DNA of 64,000 bases, taken from contig NZ_CP077425.1 of assembly GCF_019048845.1 (NCBI RefSeq), positions 186,001 to 250,000 of the forward strand, given 5' to 3'. Position numbers and translations under genes: made by a program. How positions within the stretch are numbered: position 1 is the stretch's first letter; each line of letters starts with the position of its first letter. Of the stretch, positions 43,794 to 53,746 are shown piece after piece. Below the pieces are notes generated by a model. The model saw nothing but the letters and a program-made list of their open reading frames with translations, was not told where the DNA came from and did no database searches. Source of the stretch: Vibrio mimicus. Its GTDB lineage: Bacteria > Pseudomonadota > Gammaproteobacteria > Enterobacterales > Vibrionaceae.

Positions 43794-45534
43794 TCTTATT
43801 TTTCTCCTCGCTCTGCTGATAAGTCAGCACCACTTTGCAACCTTTACCCAGAGCGGATTCAACCTTTAATTCACCGCGCAAGCGGGCGGCACGTTCTTGC
43901 ATAATGCTCATACCATAATGGTTGAGCTTGTGATCTTGTGGATCGAAACCGACCCCGTCATCTTCAATTGTCACTCTGACAGCACCCTGTTGCTCGTGAC
44001 AATTCACCGTAATCTTTGTCGCTTGTGCATGCTTGATCGCGTTGATCGTTGCCTCACGAATCAACTGCACCAAATGCACTTGTTGATGAGCATCCAGCGC
44101 AATTGAAGAAAGCGCGTTATTGAGTTCAATTTTAGCTTCAGTTTGACTTGAGAGTTGAGTCAACATTCCCAGTAATGACTGACCAAAACTGCCCTCACTT
44201 AAGGTTAGGCGAAAGGTGGTTAGCAACTCTCGCAACTGAGTGTAAGCATCCGACAGACCTTTATCGATCTCGCTGATAATATTTTCCGTCTTACTCAAAT
44301 CACCACAAGGTTTTAATGGCATCACTGAGCGTTTCAACAGGGTTAATTGAATTTTCAAATAAGAGAGCGACTGCGCCAACGAATCATGCAGCTCGCGCGC
44401 TATGGTTGCTCGCTCCTCCATTAACAGCAGTTGTTCAGCTTGGCGCTGCGCTTGATTGTAGTAAATCGCACGCGACAATATCATCGCAAAGTTATCAATC
44501 AAGGCGCGATCCGGCCCTGCCGCGCTTGCGTCCCAGTAGAGATAGCCAAGATGACGGCCATCGAGCGTCAGAGGGGTTTGTAGCATAGTCTCACCGCTCG
44601 GCTTGCCTTCTTGTAGAATCAATGGCTTTCCTGCTTCTTCTTCAATTTCTAAACGCAGGGCGTTGATCCCCTCAACCGCCACCCAATGACGTAATATGGT
44701 TTGAAAATTACTCGCCGTGATCCGAGACGCCGTCAATTCTTGCGAAGAGTGATACAAGACTTGCAATGATTGGTTGGCTGTTTGCAGCTTATGCGTTTTC
44801 TCATTTACCGCATGTTCTAGCCCGCGATACAACTTACCAAGATCCCCCGCCATGCTGTTAAAAGTGCGGGTTAAAATCCCCATTTCTGTGCTGCTGGTTT
44901 CATCCAGCGAGACTTCAAAAATACGGTTTTTAATCTTCTCACTGGCAGCCACCATCGCATTTAAAGGCCGCACCACTTCCTCACGGATGTAATAAACCAC
45001 AAACAGCGAGACGGCAAAAATACCGCCCAAACCAAAGCTGCCGACCGCCGCCAGAGCAATTAATTTACGCTCAGAGAAGCGCTGCAGCTTGAGAACAAAG
45101 TTATCCACCAAACCGACAAATGGCGCAACTTGGTGGAGATAATCGGCGTTTTGGTCGCTATTGAGCACCTTTTTTAATTGATGCCAGCGTTCGATCAACT
45201 GATAGTAATCGTGTTGGATGTCACCCGGCACTGTCCAATCCAGTAGCGCCAACATGGAAGGTGAATAGAGCGAATTTTCGAACAGATAAATGTGCGCTTT
45301 GTAATCTTTCGATTGAGCCTGGATGTCATACGCCAGTCGATAGCTTTGCATACGCATTGAGCCGGAAACGTTAACCGCCTCCGCGTCATTAAGTGAAGAA
45401 GCCAGCGTCACAATCGCGACCCCTGTCGTCAGCGCGGATAAAAATAAAATCAGCAACATGGCTTTCGCCATAGTGCGAGTTAATGACTTGCGTACCGGAC
45501 TAGACAACGCGGTTTCTCTCTCATTGGTAACCAA
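43783..45534 (-). CDS. narQ: Nitrate/nitrite sensor kinase NarQ
   Basis: Membrane histidine kinase of 583 residues. TM1 near residues 25-45, periplasmic ligand domain with the P-box NVSGSMRMQSYRLAYDI near 55-70, TM2 near 165-185 (GSFGLGGIFAVSLFVVYYI), HAMP, a cysteine-poor central GAF-like part, and HisKA_3 with the phospho-acceptor His in MEERATIARELHDSLAQSL near residue 375. The ATPase domain includes DDGVGFDP and GLSIM-like GMSIMQERAARLRG. Divergent from napF across 167 bases. Confidence 0.93.
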   Translation of the reverse strand: MVTNERETALSSPVRKSLTRTMAKAMLLILFLSALTTGVAIVTLASSLNDAEAVNVSGSMRMQSYRLAYDIQAQSKDYKAHIYLFENSLYSPSMLALLDWTVPGDIQHDYYQLIERWHQLKKVLNSDQNADYLHQVAPFVGLVDNFVLKLQRFSERKLIALAAVGSFGLGGIFAVSLFVVYYIREEVVRPLNAMVAASEKIKNRIFEVSLDETSSTEMGILTRTFNSMAGDLGKLYRGLEHAVNEKTHKLQTANQSLQVLYHSSQELTASRITASNFQTILRHWVAVEGINALRLEIEEEAGKPLILQEGKPSGETMLQTPLTLDGRHLGYLYWDASAAGPDRALIDNFAMILSRAIYYNQAQRQAEQLLLMEERATIARELHDSLAQSLSYLKIQLTLLKRSVMPLKPCGDLSKTENIISEIDKGLSDAYTQLRELLTTFRLTLSEGSFGQSLLGMLTQLSSQTEAKIELNNALSSIALDAHQQVHLVQLIREATINAIKHAQATKITVNCHEQQGAVRVTIEDDGVGFDPQDHKLNHYGMSIMQERAARLRGELKVESALGKGCKVVLTYQQSEEKNKNEL

Positions 45535-45583
45535 GGTTCCACCTCTTTAGGGCTACACTATCCGAAACGAGCAGGTTAATTTA

Positions 45584-45597
45584 TTGATCCAAAACAA
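45584..45597. promoter_or_regulatory. Candidate Fnr site in the narQ-napF region
   Basis: TTGAT-CCAA-AACAA matches TTGAT-N4-ATCAA in 9 of 10 positions. The centre is about 29 bases before the NarP site and 72 bases upstream of the inferred napF start of transcription. Confidence 0.6.
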
Positions 45598-45611
45598 TCC
45601 ACCACCCCAAT

Positions 45612-45627
45612 TACCCCCTAAGAGGTA
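45612..45627. promoter_or_regulatory. Candidate NarP 7-2-7 site upstream of napF
   Basis: TACCCCCTAAGAGGTA is an inverted pair of NarL/NarP heptamers with a 2-bp spacer, the arrangement preferred by NarP. The right half fits TACYYMT fully (as AGAGGTA) and the left in 6 of 7. It is centred about 43 bases upstream of the inferred start of transcription near 45662 (-10 TACAAT at 45650). Confidence 0.7.
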
Positions 45628-45649
45628 TTTATACAAATATGTCAAAAAC

Positions 45650-45655
45650 TACAAT
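45650..45655 (+). promoter_or_regulatory. Inferred napF -10 element
   Basis: TACAAT lies 6-7 bases upstream of the position that would put the NarP site at about -43, matching the E. coli napF layout (NarP -44.5). No good -35 is visible, as expected for an activated promoter. Confidence 0.45.
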
Positions 45656-45701
45656 TTGTGTATGGAAATGTGGCAGGTTGTGAACAGACGCGGAGAAAAA
45701 T

Positions 45702-46196
45702 ATGGTTGATTTAACCAAACGACGTTGGTTTGCCCTTGGCCGTCAGCAAAACCAAAGCCAAGTCCGACTGCCTTGGATTGCACGTCCACAAGCATTTATT
45801 GATGAGTGCACACGTTGCGGAAAATGCGTTGAAGCGTGTGAAACCCACATCATCGAAAAGGGTGATGGTGGTTTCCCCACCGTCAACTTTTCGATTGATG
45901 AGTGCACGTTTTGTTACCAGTGCGCACAGAGCTGTCCGGAACCGATTTTTCTGCAGCAAAGTGAAGAGCCTTGGCAAGCGTCCGTTGAAGTCGCGAGCCA
46001 GTGCTTAGCACATAACCAAGTTGAGTGCCGCTCTTGTCAGGATGCTTGCCCAGAAGAGGCCATCCATTTTGCTTTGCAAATTGGCCGTACCGCGAGCCCG
46101 CAAGTGAATTCGCAAAACTGTTCTGGTTGCGGTGCCTGTGTTTCAGTTTGTCCAAGCAACGCAATGACGGTTCACTATACTCATAACATCGCTTAG
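45702..46196 (+). CDS. napF: Ferredoxin-type protein NapF
   Basis: Cytosolic iron-sulfur protein of 164 residues with four cysteine clusters of the CxxCxxCxxxC kind: CTRCGKCVEACETH, CTFCYQCAQSCPEP, CRSCQDACPEEA and CSGCGACVSVCPSN. It assists maturation of the catalytic NapA subunit, probably in cofactor insertion, before Tat export. First gene of napFDABC. Confidence 0.95.
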   Translation: MVDLTKRRWFALGRQQNQSQVRLPWIARPQAFIDECTRCGKCVEACETHIIEKGDGGFPTVNFSIDECTFCYQCAQSCPEPIFLQQSEEPWQASVEVASQCLAHNQVECRSCQDACPEEAIHFALQIGRTASPQVNSQNCSGCGACVSVCPSNAMTVHYTHNIA

Positions 46197-46222
46197 ACGG
46201 CGTGGATAAATTGGAGAGCAAT

Positions 46223-46501
46223 ATGTCACAACCTTTAGCTTCACTGCATGAAGTACACATCTCCAGCTTGGTGGTTCACACCTTGCCAGAGCATCTACTC
46301 ACCGTAAAACAGCAAGTGAGCGAACTGCGTGACGTGGAAATTTACGGCGAAGATCCGCAAGGCAAACTCGTCGTGGTGATTGAAACCGATCGTCAAGGCT
46401 TCATCACCGAAACGATTGAACACATAAATCATCTTCCTAATGTACTTAACGCTTTTTTGGTTTTCCATCAGGTAGAGACTGCAACGGAAGAAGAACTATA
46501 G
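46223..46501 (+). CDS. napD: NapA maturation chaperone NapD
   Basis: Cytosolic Tat signal-binding chaperone, 92 residues from the ATG at 46223, chosen because TTGGAG stands 8 bases upstream; an upstream GTG at 46202 lacks support. Family pattern is VHISSLVVHTLPEHLLTVKQ and GFITETIEHINHLPNVLNA. Binds the NapA signal peptide and holds back export until the cofactor is in. Between napF (about 26 bases) and napA (100 bases). A CCTACA/TGTAGG hairpin lies in the latter gap. Confidence 0.93.
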   Translation: MSQPLASLHEVHISSLVVHTLPEHLLTVKQQVSELRDVEIYGEDPQGKLVVVIETDRQGFITETIEHINHLPNVLNAFLVFHQVETATEEEL

Positions 46502-46601
46502 CCAAACTGCTGAGATTGCCTGTCGCCTACATCGTGACGGCATCCTGTAGGAAGGAAATATTACACACTGGAAATACCTTTTCTGAACTCGAGGGTAATG
46601 T

Positions 46602-49091
46602 ATGAAAATGACCAGACGTGCGTTTGTGAAAGCAAACGCAGCCGCCTCAGCTGCGGCGGTTGCAGGGATCACCCTCCCCGCTTCTGCCACCAACTTGATC
46701 GCTAGCTCCGATCAAACCGCTATTCATTGGGACAAAGCGCCTTGTCGTTTTTGTGGTACAGGTTGCTCTGTGCTGGTCGGTACCCAAGATGGTCGCGTTG
46801 TCGCCACTCAAGGTGACCCTGAAGCACCAGTGAACAAAGGCCTTAACTGTATTAAGGGCTACTTCCTTTCAAAAATCATGTACGGGCATGATCGCTTAAA
46901 AACACCTTTGTTGCGTATGAAAGACGGTCAATACAGCAAAGATGGCGAATTTACTCCTGTGTCTTGGGATACTGCTTTTGACATCATGGCTGAAAAATGG
47001 AAAGCCTCACTAAAAGCCAAAGGTCCAACCAGCGTGGGTATGTTCGGTTCTGGTCAGTGGACAGTCATGGAAGGTTACGCCGCTGTGAAACTGATGAAAG
47101 CGGGTTTCCGTTCCAACAACATTGACCCGAACGCACGTCACTGTATGGCTTCTGCGGTAGTCGGCTTCATGCGTACCTTTGGTATTGATGAACCAATGGG
47201 CTGTTATGACGACTTTGAACATGCCGATGCTTTTGTGCTTTGGGGTTCAAACATGGCAGAAATGCACCCAGTTCTCTGGACCCGCATTACTGACCGTCGT
47301 CTAAGCCATCCTCACGTTAAAGTGAATGTACTCTCCACTTACTACCACCGTTCCTTTGAGTTGGCAGATCATGGCTACATTTTCCACCCACAGTCTGATT
47401 TAGCAATCGCCAACTTCATCGCCAACTACATCATTCAAAACGATGCGGTGAACTGGGACTTCGTGAACAAACACACCCACTTCAAGCAAGCGGTAACGGA
47501 TATCGGTTACGGTCTGCGTGACGATGACCCACTGCAGAAAAAGGCGAAAAATCCCAACTCTGGTGAGGTCAGCGATATTTCGTTTGAAGAGTACAAAAAG
47601 TCGGTTGCGCCATACACAGTTGAGAAAGCCTCTGAAATTTCAGGTGTGGCACCGGATAAACTGATCACACTGGCGAAGCAGTATGCTGATCCAAACACCA
47701 AAGTGATGTCGCTATGGACCATGGGGATGAACCAACATACTCGCGGTGTATGGATGCAAAGCTTGGTGTACAACCTGCACCTGCTTACCGGCAAAATCGC
47801 CACCCCAGGCAACAGCCCATTCTCACTGACCGGTCAACCATCAGCGTGTGGTACGGCTCGTGAAGTCGGTACCTTTGCACACCGTCTGCCAGCAGACATG
47901 GTGGTTGCTAACCCTAAACACCGTGCGATTGCAGAAAAAGTGTGGAAACTGCCTGAAGGCACTATCCCACCTAAACCGGGCTTCCACGCGGTACAGCAAG
48001 ACCGAATGCTCAAAGATGGCGTACTGAACTGTTACTGGGTGCAATGTAATAACAACATGCAAGCGGGTCCAAACATCAATACTGAGCGTTTACCGGGCTA
48101 CCGCAACCCTGAAAACTTCATCGTAGTGTCTGATGCTTACCCAACGGTAACAGCGCAAGCAGCCGATCTTGTTCTGCCAACCGCAATGTGGGTAGAAAAA
48201 GAAGGTGCTTACGGTAACGCCGAGCGCCGCACTCAAGTGTGGTATCAACAAGTTAAAACTGTCGGAGAATCTCACTCAGATTCATGGCAAGTCATTGAGT
48301 TTTCAAAACGCTTCAAAGTGGAAGAAGTGTGGCCGGAAGAGTTACTGGCGAAAGCACCGCAATACCGTGGTAAAACCCTGTATGACGTGCTGTTCAAAAA
48401 CGGTCAGGTGGACAAATTCCCACTGAGCGAAGCGCGTGAACTCAACGATGATGCACACCACTTTGGTTTCTACATTCAAAAAGGTCTGTTTGAAGAGTAT
48501 GCCGAGTTCGGTCGCGGCCATGGTCACGATTTAGCGCCTTACGATGTTTACCACCAAGTTCGCGGCCTGCGTTGGCCAGTTGTCGATGGTAAAGAGACTA
48601 AGTGGCGCTTTAAAGAAGGCTCTGACCCTTATGCGAAAGCAGGTTCAGGTTGGGACTTCTACGGTAAACCGGATGGTAAAGCGTGGATCATCTCCTCTCC
48701 TTACGAAGCACCACCAGAAGTACCAAATGCTGAATATGACTTGTGGCTCTGTACAGGTCGTGTGCTGGAACACTGGCATACCGGCACCATGACACGTCGT
48801 GTCCCTGAGCTGTATAAAGCGGTGCCAGATGCACTGTGCTTCATGCACCATGAGGATGCGCAAGCACGCGGTTTACGCCGTGGCGATGAAGTGCTGATTT
48901 CCAACTCGCGTGGTGAAGTTCGAGTTCGTGTGGAAACTCGCGGTCGTAATAAGCCGCCAAAAGGCTTGGTGTTCGTGCCTTTCTTTGATGCTCGCATTCT
49001 GATCAACAAGTTGATCCTCGATGCAACCGACCCACTCTCGAAGCAGACCGACTTCAAGAAGTGTCCGGTTAAGATCACCAAAGTCGCGTAA
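46602..49091 (+). CDS. napA: Periplasmic nitrate reductase catalytic subunit NapA
   Basis: Molybdenum enzyme (bis-MGD, one 4Fe-4S cluster), reduces nitrate to nitrite in the periplasm; 829 residues, normal length. Twin-arginine signal [19 protein letters not shown], then the cluster motif [13 protein letters not shown] with the fourth Cys in GLNCIKGYF near residue 84. The molybdenum-ligand Cys is in [14 protein letters not shown] near residue 180. Export is by Tat with NapD. Immediately upstream of napB. Confidence 0.97.
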   Translation: MKMTRRAFVKANAAASAAAVAGITLPASATNLIASSDQTAIHWDKAPCRFCGTGCSVLVGTQDGRVVATQGDPEAPVNKGLNCIKGYFLSKIMYGHDRLKTPLLRMKDGQYSKDGEFTPVSWDTAFDIMAEKWKASLKAKGPTSVGMFGSGQWTVMEGYAAVKLMKAGFRSNNIDPNARHCMASAVVGFMRTFGIDEPMGCYDDFEHADAFVLWGSNMAEMHPVLWTRITDRRLSHPHVKVNVLSTYYHRSFELADHGYIFHPQSDLAIANFIANYIIQNDAVNWDFVNKHTHFKQAVTDIGYGLRDDDPLQKKAKNPNSGEVSDISFEEYKKSVAPYTVEKASEISGVAPDKLITLAKQYADPNTKVMSLWTMGMNQHTRGVWMQSLVYNLHLLTGKIATPGNSPFSLTGQPSACGTAREVGTFAHRLPADMVVANPKHRAIAEKVWKLPEGTIPPKPGFHAVQQDRMLKDGVLNCYWVQCNNNMQAGPNINTERLPGYRNPENFIVVSDAYPTVTAQAADLVLPTAMWVEKEGAYGNAERRTQVWYQQVKTVGESHSDSWQVIEFSKRFKVEEVWPEELLAKAPQYRGKTLYDVLFKNGQVDKFPLSEARELNDDAHHFGFYIQKGLFEEYAEFGRGHGHDLAPYDVYHQVRGLRWPVVDGKETKWRFKEGSDPYAKAGSGWDFYGKPDGKAWIISSPYEAPPEVPNAEYDLWLCTGRVLEHWHTGTMTRRVPELYKAVPDALCFMHHEDAQARGLRRGDEVLISNSRGEVRVRVETRGRNKPPKGLVFVPFFDARILINKLILDATDPLSKQTDFKKCPVKITKVA

Positions 49092-49157
49092 CCCTAATTG
49101 CACTGGGCTGCCCGTCAGCCCAGACCAAGTATTAAGCCGCAAGGCGGAGAATTTACG

Positions 49158-49613
49158 ATGAAAAAACAACTCATTGTCTTACTTTCAGTGTTTACTGTAC
49201 TGGCTGGTGTTGCTCATGCAGCGCTAGAGAATCCAGGCGGTATTGGTGGTCTAGAATCACTGCGTGGGGCGAGTGAAATTGAAGCAACTCGCGCTGCAGA
49301 CCCAATGAAAAAATACCCACGTGAGCAAGCGTTGGAAAGTGACTTTGTATACCAACCACCACTGATCCCACACAACATTCGCAACTATGAAGTATCACTG
49401 AACGCGAACAAGTGTCTGTCTTGCCACAGTTGGAAGAATGCCAAAGAAATGGGCGCAACTAAGATCAGCGTGACTCACTTTGTGAATCGTGAAGATGCGG
49501 TACTTTCAGACGTTTCTCCACGCCGTTACTTCTGTTTGCAGTGTCACGTACCTCAAGCGGATGCTAAACCGCTGGTAGAGAACGATTTCGAACGTGTTGA
49601 TTCACTTCGTTAA
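49158..49613 (+). CDS. napB: Diheme cytochrome NapB
   Basis: Periplasmic electron-donor subunit of NapA, 151 residues. A cleavable signal peptide ([17 protein letters not shown]) and two heme c motifs, CLSCH and CLQCH. Start at 49158 is set by GCGGAGAA before ATG and by the signal peptide; the longer frame from 49098 is not used. About 66 bases after napA, and 17 before napC. Confidence 0.95.
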   Translation: MKKQLIVLLSVFTVLAGVAHAALENPGGIGGLESLRGASEIEATRAADPMKKYPREQALESDFVYQPPLIPHNIRNYEVSLNANKCLSCHSWKNAKEMGATKISVTHFVNREDAVLSDVSPRRYFCLQCHVPQADAKPLVENDFERVDSLR

Positions 49614-49630
49614 CCGAGAAGAGGCCATTT

Positions 49631-50206
49631 ATGAAATTTCTGAAAGCGTTTTGGCTTCGTTTGTCTCGTCCAAGTAAAGCCGCCGTTGGTGTGGTTTTGC
49701 TGATGGGCTTTGTGGGCGGCCTGCTATTTTGGGGCGCCTTCAACACCGGAATGGAAGCGACAAACAGCGAAGAGTTTTGCTCAGGCTGTCACGCGCCAAT
49801 TGTGGCCGAAATCCAAGAGACGATTCACTATTCAAACCGTTCTGGGGTTCGTGCAATTTGTTCTGACTGCCATGTTCCTCACGAATGGACGGATAAAATT
49901 GTGCGTAAAGTGCAAGCTTCCAAAGAATTGGTGGCACACTTTATCGGCACTATCGATACGCCAGAGAAGTTCCAAGCACGCCGCGCACACTTAGCGGAAC
50001 GTGAGTGGGCTCGGTTGAAAAAGAACGATTCGTTGGAATGTCGAAACTGTCACCAGTTCAACTACATGGATTTTTCAGAGCAAAGTAGCCGCGCAGTACA
50101 ACAGCACTCTACGGCATTGGCCTCTGGCGAAAAAACCTGTGTTGACTGCCATAAAGGTATCGCGCATAACCTACCCGACATGCATGGTGTTGAAGGCTGG
50201 CAATAA
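49631..50206 (+). CDS. napC: Tetraheme quinol dehydrogenase NapC
   Basis: Membrane-anchored cytochrome of 191 residues passing quinol electrons to NapB. One N-terminal helix ([20 protein letters not shown]) and four heme motifs: CSGCH, CSDCH, CRNCH and CVDCH. The distal His ligands are spread as in NapC/NirT. The operon lacks napGH, as in other Vibrio, so NapC is the sole quinol route. Confidence 0.95.
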   Translation: MKFLKAFWLRLSRPSKAAVGVVLLMGFVGGLLFWGAFNTGMEATNSEEFCSGCHAPIVAEIQETIHYSNRSGVRAICSDCHVPHEWTDKIVRKVQASKELVAHFIGTIDTPEKFQARRAHLAEREWARLKKNDSLECRNCHQFNYMDFSEQSSRAVQQHSTALASGEKTCVDCHKGIAHNLPDMHGVEGWQ

Positions 50207-50217
50207 GGAGAGCCACT

Positions 50218-50346
50218 ATGAGTACTCTTGAATCGATTTTTTGGCACGTGCTAGGTTACAGCGCCATGCCAGTTATCATTCTGGCCGGTTTCCTTGGCGT
50301 TGCCGTCGTCTCGATTGGCTTACTGGCCATGACTAAAGACAAGTAG
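50218..50346 (+). CDS. Small single-helix membrane protein ending the nap operon
   Basis: A 42-residue peptide starting MSTLESIFWHVLGY, then one hydrophobic helix (MPVIILAGFLGVAVVSIGLL) and a short charged tail (MTKDK). GGAG precedes the ATG and it begins 11 bases after the napC stop, before the terminator, so it is translated with the operon. I recall such peptides (TIGR02808) near respiratory reductase operons. A role as an accessory subunit is inferred; an alternative is a NapE-type protein, which it resembles in size. Confidence 0.75.
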   Translation: MSTLESIFWHVLGYSAMPVIILAGFLGVAVVSIGLLAMTKDK

Positions 50347-50360
50347 AAAAGGCAGAGAAA

Positions 50361-50390
50361 AAATCCGGTGCATACACCGGATTTTTTCTT
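50361..50390 (+). terminator. Terminator of the nap operon
   Basis: AATCCGGTG-CATA-CACCGGATT followed by TTTTT, 16 bases after the small gene. Confidence 0.92.
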
Positions 50391-50444
50391 CCACATCAAT
50401 CGATTTCGCCCTCAATCAGCCACTAGGATTGTCACAAATACACA

Positions 50445-51725
50445 CTAATGAGCAGACACCCATTCATTGACACTTTCCTGAATAGACAAATCATAGAACG
50501 CTTGATCATTACGTACTATCACTTCAAACACTTGGCTATCAAGGCGACCACAACTGACTTCGTGAGAAAGAATATTCATCACCTCTTTGAGCGACATTCT
50601 CCCTCGATAGGGCCTCGCTTGGGTTAACGCTTGAAATACGTCGGCCACAGCAATAATACGCGAAGGCAGATCGATGTCTAAACCTTGCAACCCTCTTGGG
50701 TATCCCGAACCATCCAACCGCTCATGATGATTGCTTGCCCATTCACAAATGATTGAGTTACCAAACATCATTTGTAACATGTAGCGAGAATCGGTGGAGT
50801 GACGTTGAATACATAAATATTCGCTCTCATCGAGCTTTCCTGGCTTATGCAAAATATCTTCCGGTGTATGGAGCTTACCAATGTCGTGTACTAAGCCTGT
50901 GAGATATAAAGCCTTTTGCATCTCAGGATCCAACCCAAGCTCCTTGGCTAACCGCTGACAAATCTCCGCCACTTTCTGCGAATGGTAAAAAGTGAATTGG
51001 CTTTTGGCATCGACGATATTCGCCATCAACATCGCAATCGACATCACATCATCAACACCAAGTTTTTGCTCAAAGAAAGGAGTTGATGGAAGAGTCTGCC
51101 CTAGTGCTTCAACATGCTGATAATCCATGGAGAACCAAATAAACTCTTTCTCCAATAAGTTCTGCATTTCACGAACTAAGTCACGCTCAAACAAGGTTCC
51201 ACTTAAACGCCCAATCTCTAAGCAAACTTGGTTACGCGCTTCTTGGGTTACATTGCCAAATTGATCTTTGGGGTACAATTCTTTGAGGTAATCAATCCGA
51301 TCTGACAAAAAGATTAATGCGGCAAAACGTTTATTTCGATCTGTAATGTCAACATTCTTCAGGTCTTTCCAAGGCGTATGGTGATACAAGATCGCATCGG
51401 CAAATAGGGACAAAGTGGGGCAATGCGAAAGCAGTTCATAACCTCTCACACAGTGTTGACGAACATTATCTGGCTGCATGTTTTCAAGCAGATTGTAGAA
51501 ATCACGCTTCTGGGCAACACCACAGTCATGGATCAAGCCTAGTGAGAAAACTAATTGGCACTCCTCCTCACTCCATTCCATCGCTTTGGCGCAGGAATAC
51601 GCCATGTATCCAACACGATGACCGTGATTGATATCATCAATACCCACCGAATCTAACGCTCTAGCAATGCAAAAGAACACCTGCCTTAAATTGACGTTCC
51701 ATTCGATATTTACAGGTTTCATCAT
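50445..51725 (-). CDS. HD-GYP phosphodiesterase (VCA0681-type)
   Basis: Cytosolic phosphodiesterase of 426 residues. Two HD-type domains: an N-terminal degenerate one (FSLGLIHDCGVAQKRDFYN) and a C-terminal intact HD-GYP domain (YLTGLVHDIGKLHTPEDILH near residue 290, then HHERLDGSGYPRGLQG near 345). From memory the V. cholerae protein at this place, VCA0681, acts on c-di-GMP and on 3'3'-cGAMP. No signal receiver or membrane segment is seen. Standalone gene, convergent with the nap operon. Confidence 0.92.
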   Translation of the reverse strand: MMKPVNIEWNVNLRQVFFCIARALDSVGIDDINHGHRVGYMAYSCAKAMEWSEEECQLVFSLGLIHDCGVAQKRDFYNLLENMQPDNVRQHCVRGYELLSHCPTLSLFADAILYHHTPWKDLKNVDITDRNKRFAALIFLSDRIDYLKELYPKDQFGNVTQEARNQVCLEIGRLSGTLFERDLVREMQNLLEKEFIWFSMDYQHVEALGQTLPSTPFFEQKLGVDDVMSIAMLMANIVDAKSQFTFYHSQKVAEICQRLAKELGLDPEMQKALYLTGLVHDIGKLHTPEDILHKPGKLDESEYLCIQRHSTDSRYMLQMMFGNSIICEWASNHHERLDGSGYPRGLQGLDIDLPSRIIAVADVFQALTQARPYRGRMSLKEVMNILSHEVSCGRLDSQVFEVIVRNDQAFYDLSIQESVNEWVSAH

Positions 51726-51890
51726 AGGTAGCTCTGTCTGCTTTTCGTTGCATTAATTAAAACCCAATAAAAATATAGTAGAGCACCACTAATTTGCTAA
51801 ACGAAAGATTCAGACACTCTAATGAACATAAGGTTATTGCGGATATTCCAATTCGATAATTAATCGAAATGAAAGCAATGAAATAAGAAA

Positions 51891-51908
51891 CGCCACCGAA
51901 TGGTGGCG
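51891..51908 (-). terminator. Terminator after the pha operon
   Basis: CGCCACC-GAAT-GGTGGCG hairpin just after phaC on the minus strand, followed by a T-rich stretch in that direction. Confidence 0.75.
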
Positions 51909-51913
51909 CTATG

Positions 51914-53689
51914 TTATGACTCTTGAATCGGAAGAACTTGCTTTACATATTCTCCCGGAGCGGCATAAAGCACAGGATAATCAGTATTACCTAATGAATA
52001 AGGCTCTACTTTGGCCTCTTCAGCGAAGCCATTTAGCCATTCATTCCAGTGTACCCACCACGAGCCTTCACGATGCTGAGCGGTTTCTAACCAATCTTCA
52101 GCAGAATCATCCAAAGCATCGTTGACCCAGTAACCATATTTACGTTTTTCAGGATGATTGACGATTCCAGCAATGTGGCCGGATTCACCCAGCACGAAAG
52201 TTTTGTTACCACCAGTACGCAACGCGCCACGGTAAGTGCCTTGCCATAGTGCGATGTGATCTTCCTTCGTCGAAATGAAATAACTCGGAACTTTGATTTT
52301 ATCTAAATCAATCCATACTCCACCAACTTTCACTCCCTTCTCTTGAACAAGTTTGTTTTCAAGATAGAGTTCACGTAGCAAGAAGTTATGGCAAGCTCCA
52401 GCCACATTAGTGCTGTCACTGTTCCAATACAAAAGATCAAAATCCACAGGACTCTGCCCTTTCAGGTAGTTGTCCACGTAATAATTCCAGTACAGGCTAT
52501 TTTCACGCAGTAAGCTGAATGTCACGCTGAGCGAGCGCCCATCCATATACCCTTTGGCATTATTTTGTGCCTCAATTGCGCGGATAATGGTGTCATTAAT
52601 ATAGGCACCCACTTCTCCCGGCTGAGAAAAATCAAGCAAGGTGGTAAAGAAGCTCGCCGTTTTGATCCGTTTTTTCATACGCTTCGCAGCGTAATAAGCA
52701 ATTGTTGTGGCTAATACCGTGCCACCAATACAGTAGCCCGCAGCATTGATCTGCTCTTGCCCGGTGATCGATTCAATCGCATTCACCGCTTTCACAACAC
52801 CTTCAAGCACATAGTCTTCAAAATTGACTTGCGCTTGTGCAGCTCCCGGATTGCGCCATGAGATCATAAATACGCTATGCCCTTGCTCTAACAGCCAGCG
52901 CACCATGGAATTTTTCTCACGCAAATCGAGAATGTAGTACTTGTTGATAAAAGGAGGAACAATCAAAAGCGGAGTCACCGCTACTTGCTCAGTCAAAGGT
53001 TTGTATTGAATGAGTTCAAAGACATCATTCTTAAACACTACTTCGCCAGGCGTATTCGCGACATCTTCACCCAGACGGAAAGCGTTATTGTTGGTCATGC
53101 GGATTTTGAGGATATCAGCACTTGAAGCAACATCCTCTTTCAACTGCTCAAGGCCTGCGATGAGGTTTTCTCCATTTTTTTCTAAAGTCAGACGCAATAA
53201 CTCTGGGTTAGTCGCAATAAAATTGCTAGGCGACAGTGCATTAATCATCTGACGTGAGAAGAACAGGATCCGCTCTTTGGCTTTTTCATCAAGCCCTTCG
53301 ATTGCATTGATGGTGTCTAAATAAGTCTTACTGAACAGCAGATAGGATTGTTTGATGAAATTGAAAAAGGGATCTTGTTGCCACGCTTCATGGCTAAAAC
53401 GCTTATCCCCTTTTTCCGCTTCCATGATCGATTGAACTTTGGACTCAAGAACGACCTTCTGCCAAATTTGCAGTTGTTGTTCCCACCACTGAGTTTGCAA
53501 TTTCAGCAGAGCAGCTGGCTGATTCACGGCTTGCTCAAAGAATTTGAGCGAGTCTTCCAGATTCACTTCTTGCATCGCTTTATTGAGTGGGGAATTAACG
53601 GCTGCTTTGCTCTGTTCAACCTCTTTCCACCAACGCTGGTTCACTTGTTGCAGTTGGACAAGGTAGTCCGTAAAGGCATGTTGGAACAT
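51914..53689 (-). CDS. phaC: Class I poly(3-hydroxyalkanoate) synthase
   Basis: Polymerises (R)-3-hydroxyacyl-CoA into PHB granules; 591 residues. The lipase-like box is GYCIGGTVLATTIAYYAAK near residue 320, with the active Cys. The catalytic Asp is probably in STKEDHIALWQGTYRG and the His in GESGHIAGIVNHP. N-terminal domain of about 190 residues typical of class I. Last gene of the operon, separated from phaP by a stem-loop. Confidence 0.95.
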   Translation of the reverse strand: MFQHAFTDYLVQLQQVNQRWWKEVEQSKAAVNSPLNKAMQEVNLEDSLKFFEQAVNQPAALLKLQTQWWEQQLQIWQKVVLESKVQSIMEAEKGDKRFSHEAWQQDPFFNFIKQSYLLFSKTYLDTINAIEGLDEKAKERILFFSRQMINALSPSNFIATNPELLRLTLEKNGENLIAGLEQLKEDVASSADILKIRMTNNNAFRLGEDVANTPGEVVFKNDVFELIQYKPLTEQVAVTPLLIVPPFINKYYILDLREKNSMVRWLLEQGHSVFMISWRNPGAAQAQVNFEDYVLEGVVKAVNAIESITGQEQINAAGYCIGGTVLATTIAYYAAKRMKKRIKTASFFTTLLDFSQPGEVGAYINDTIIRAIEAQNNAKGYMDGRSLSVTFSLLRENSLYWNYYVDNYLKGQSPVDFDLLYWNSDSTNVAGACHNFLLRELYLENKLVQEKGVKVGGVWIDLDKIKVPSYFISTKEDHIALWQGTYRGALRTGGNKTFVLGESGHIAGIVNHPEKRKYGYWVNDALDDSAEDWLETAQHREGSWWVHWNEWLNGFAEEAKVEPYSLGNTDYPVLYAAPGEYVKQVLPIQES

Positions 53690-53715
53690 ACACTTACTCC
53701 TTAAAACAGAAAAAA

Positions 53716-53735
53716 GCGCCGCCCTTAGGCGGCGC
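53716..53735 (-). terminator. Stem-loop between phaP and phaC
   Basis: GCGCCGCC-CTTA-GGCGGCGC, a perfect 8-bp GC stem flanked by A/T runs. It may lower transcription into phaC or protect the phaP message; which one is not decided. Confidence 0.7.
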
Positions 53736-53746
53736 GAAAAACAGTG

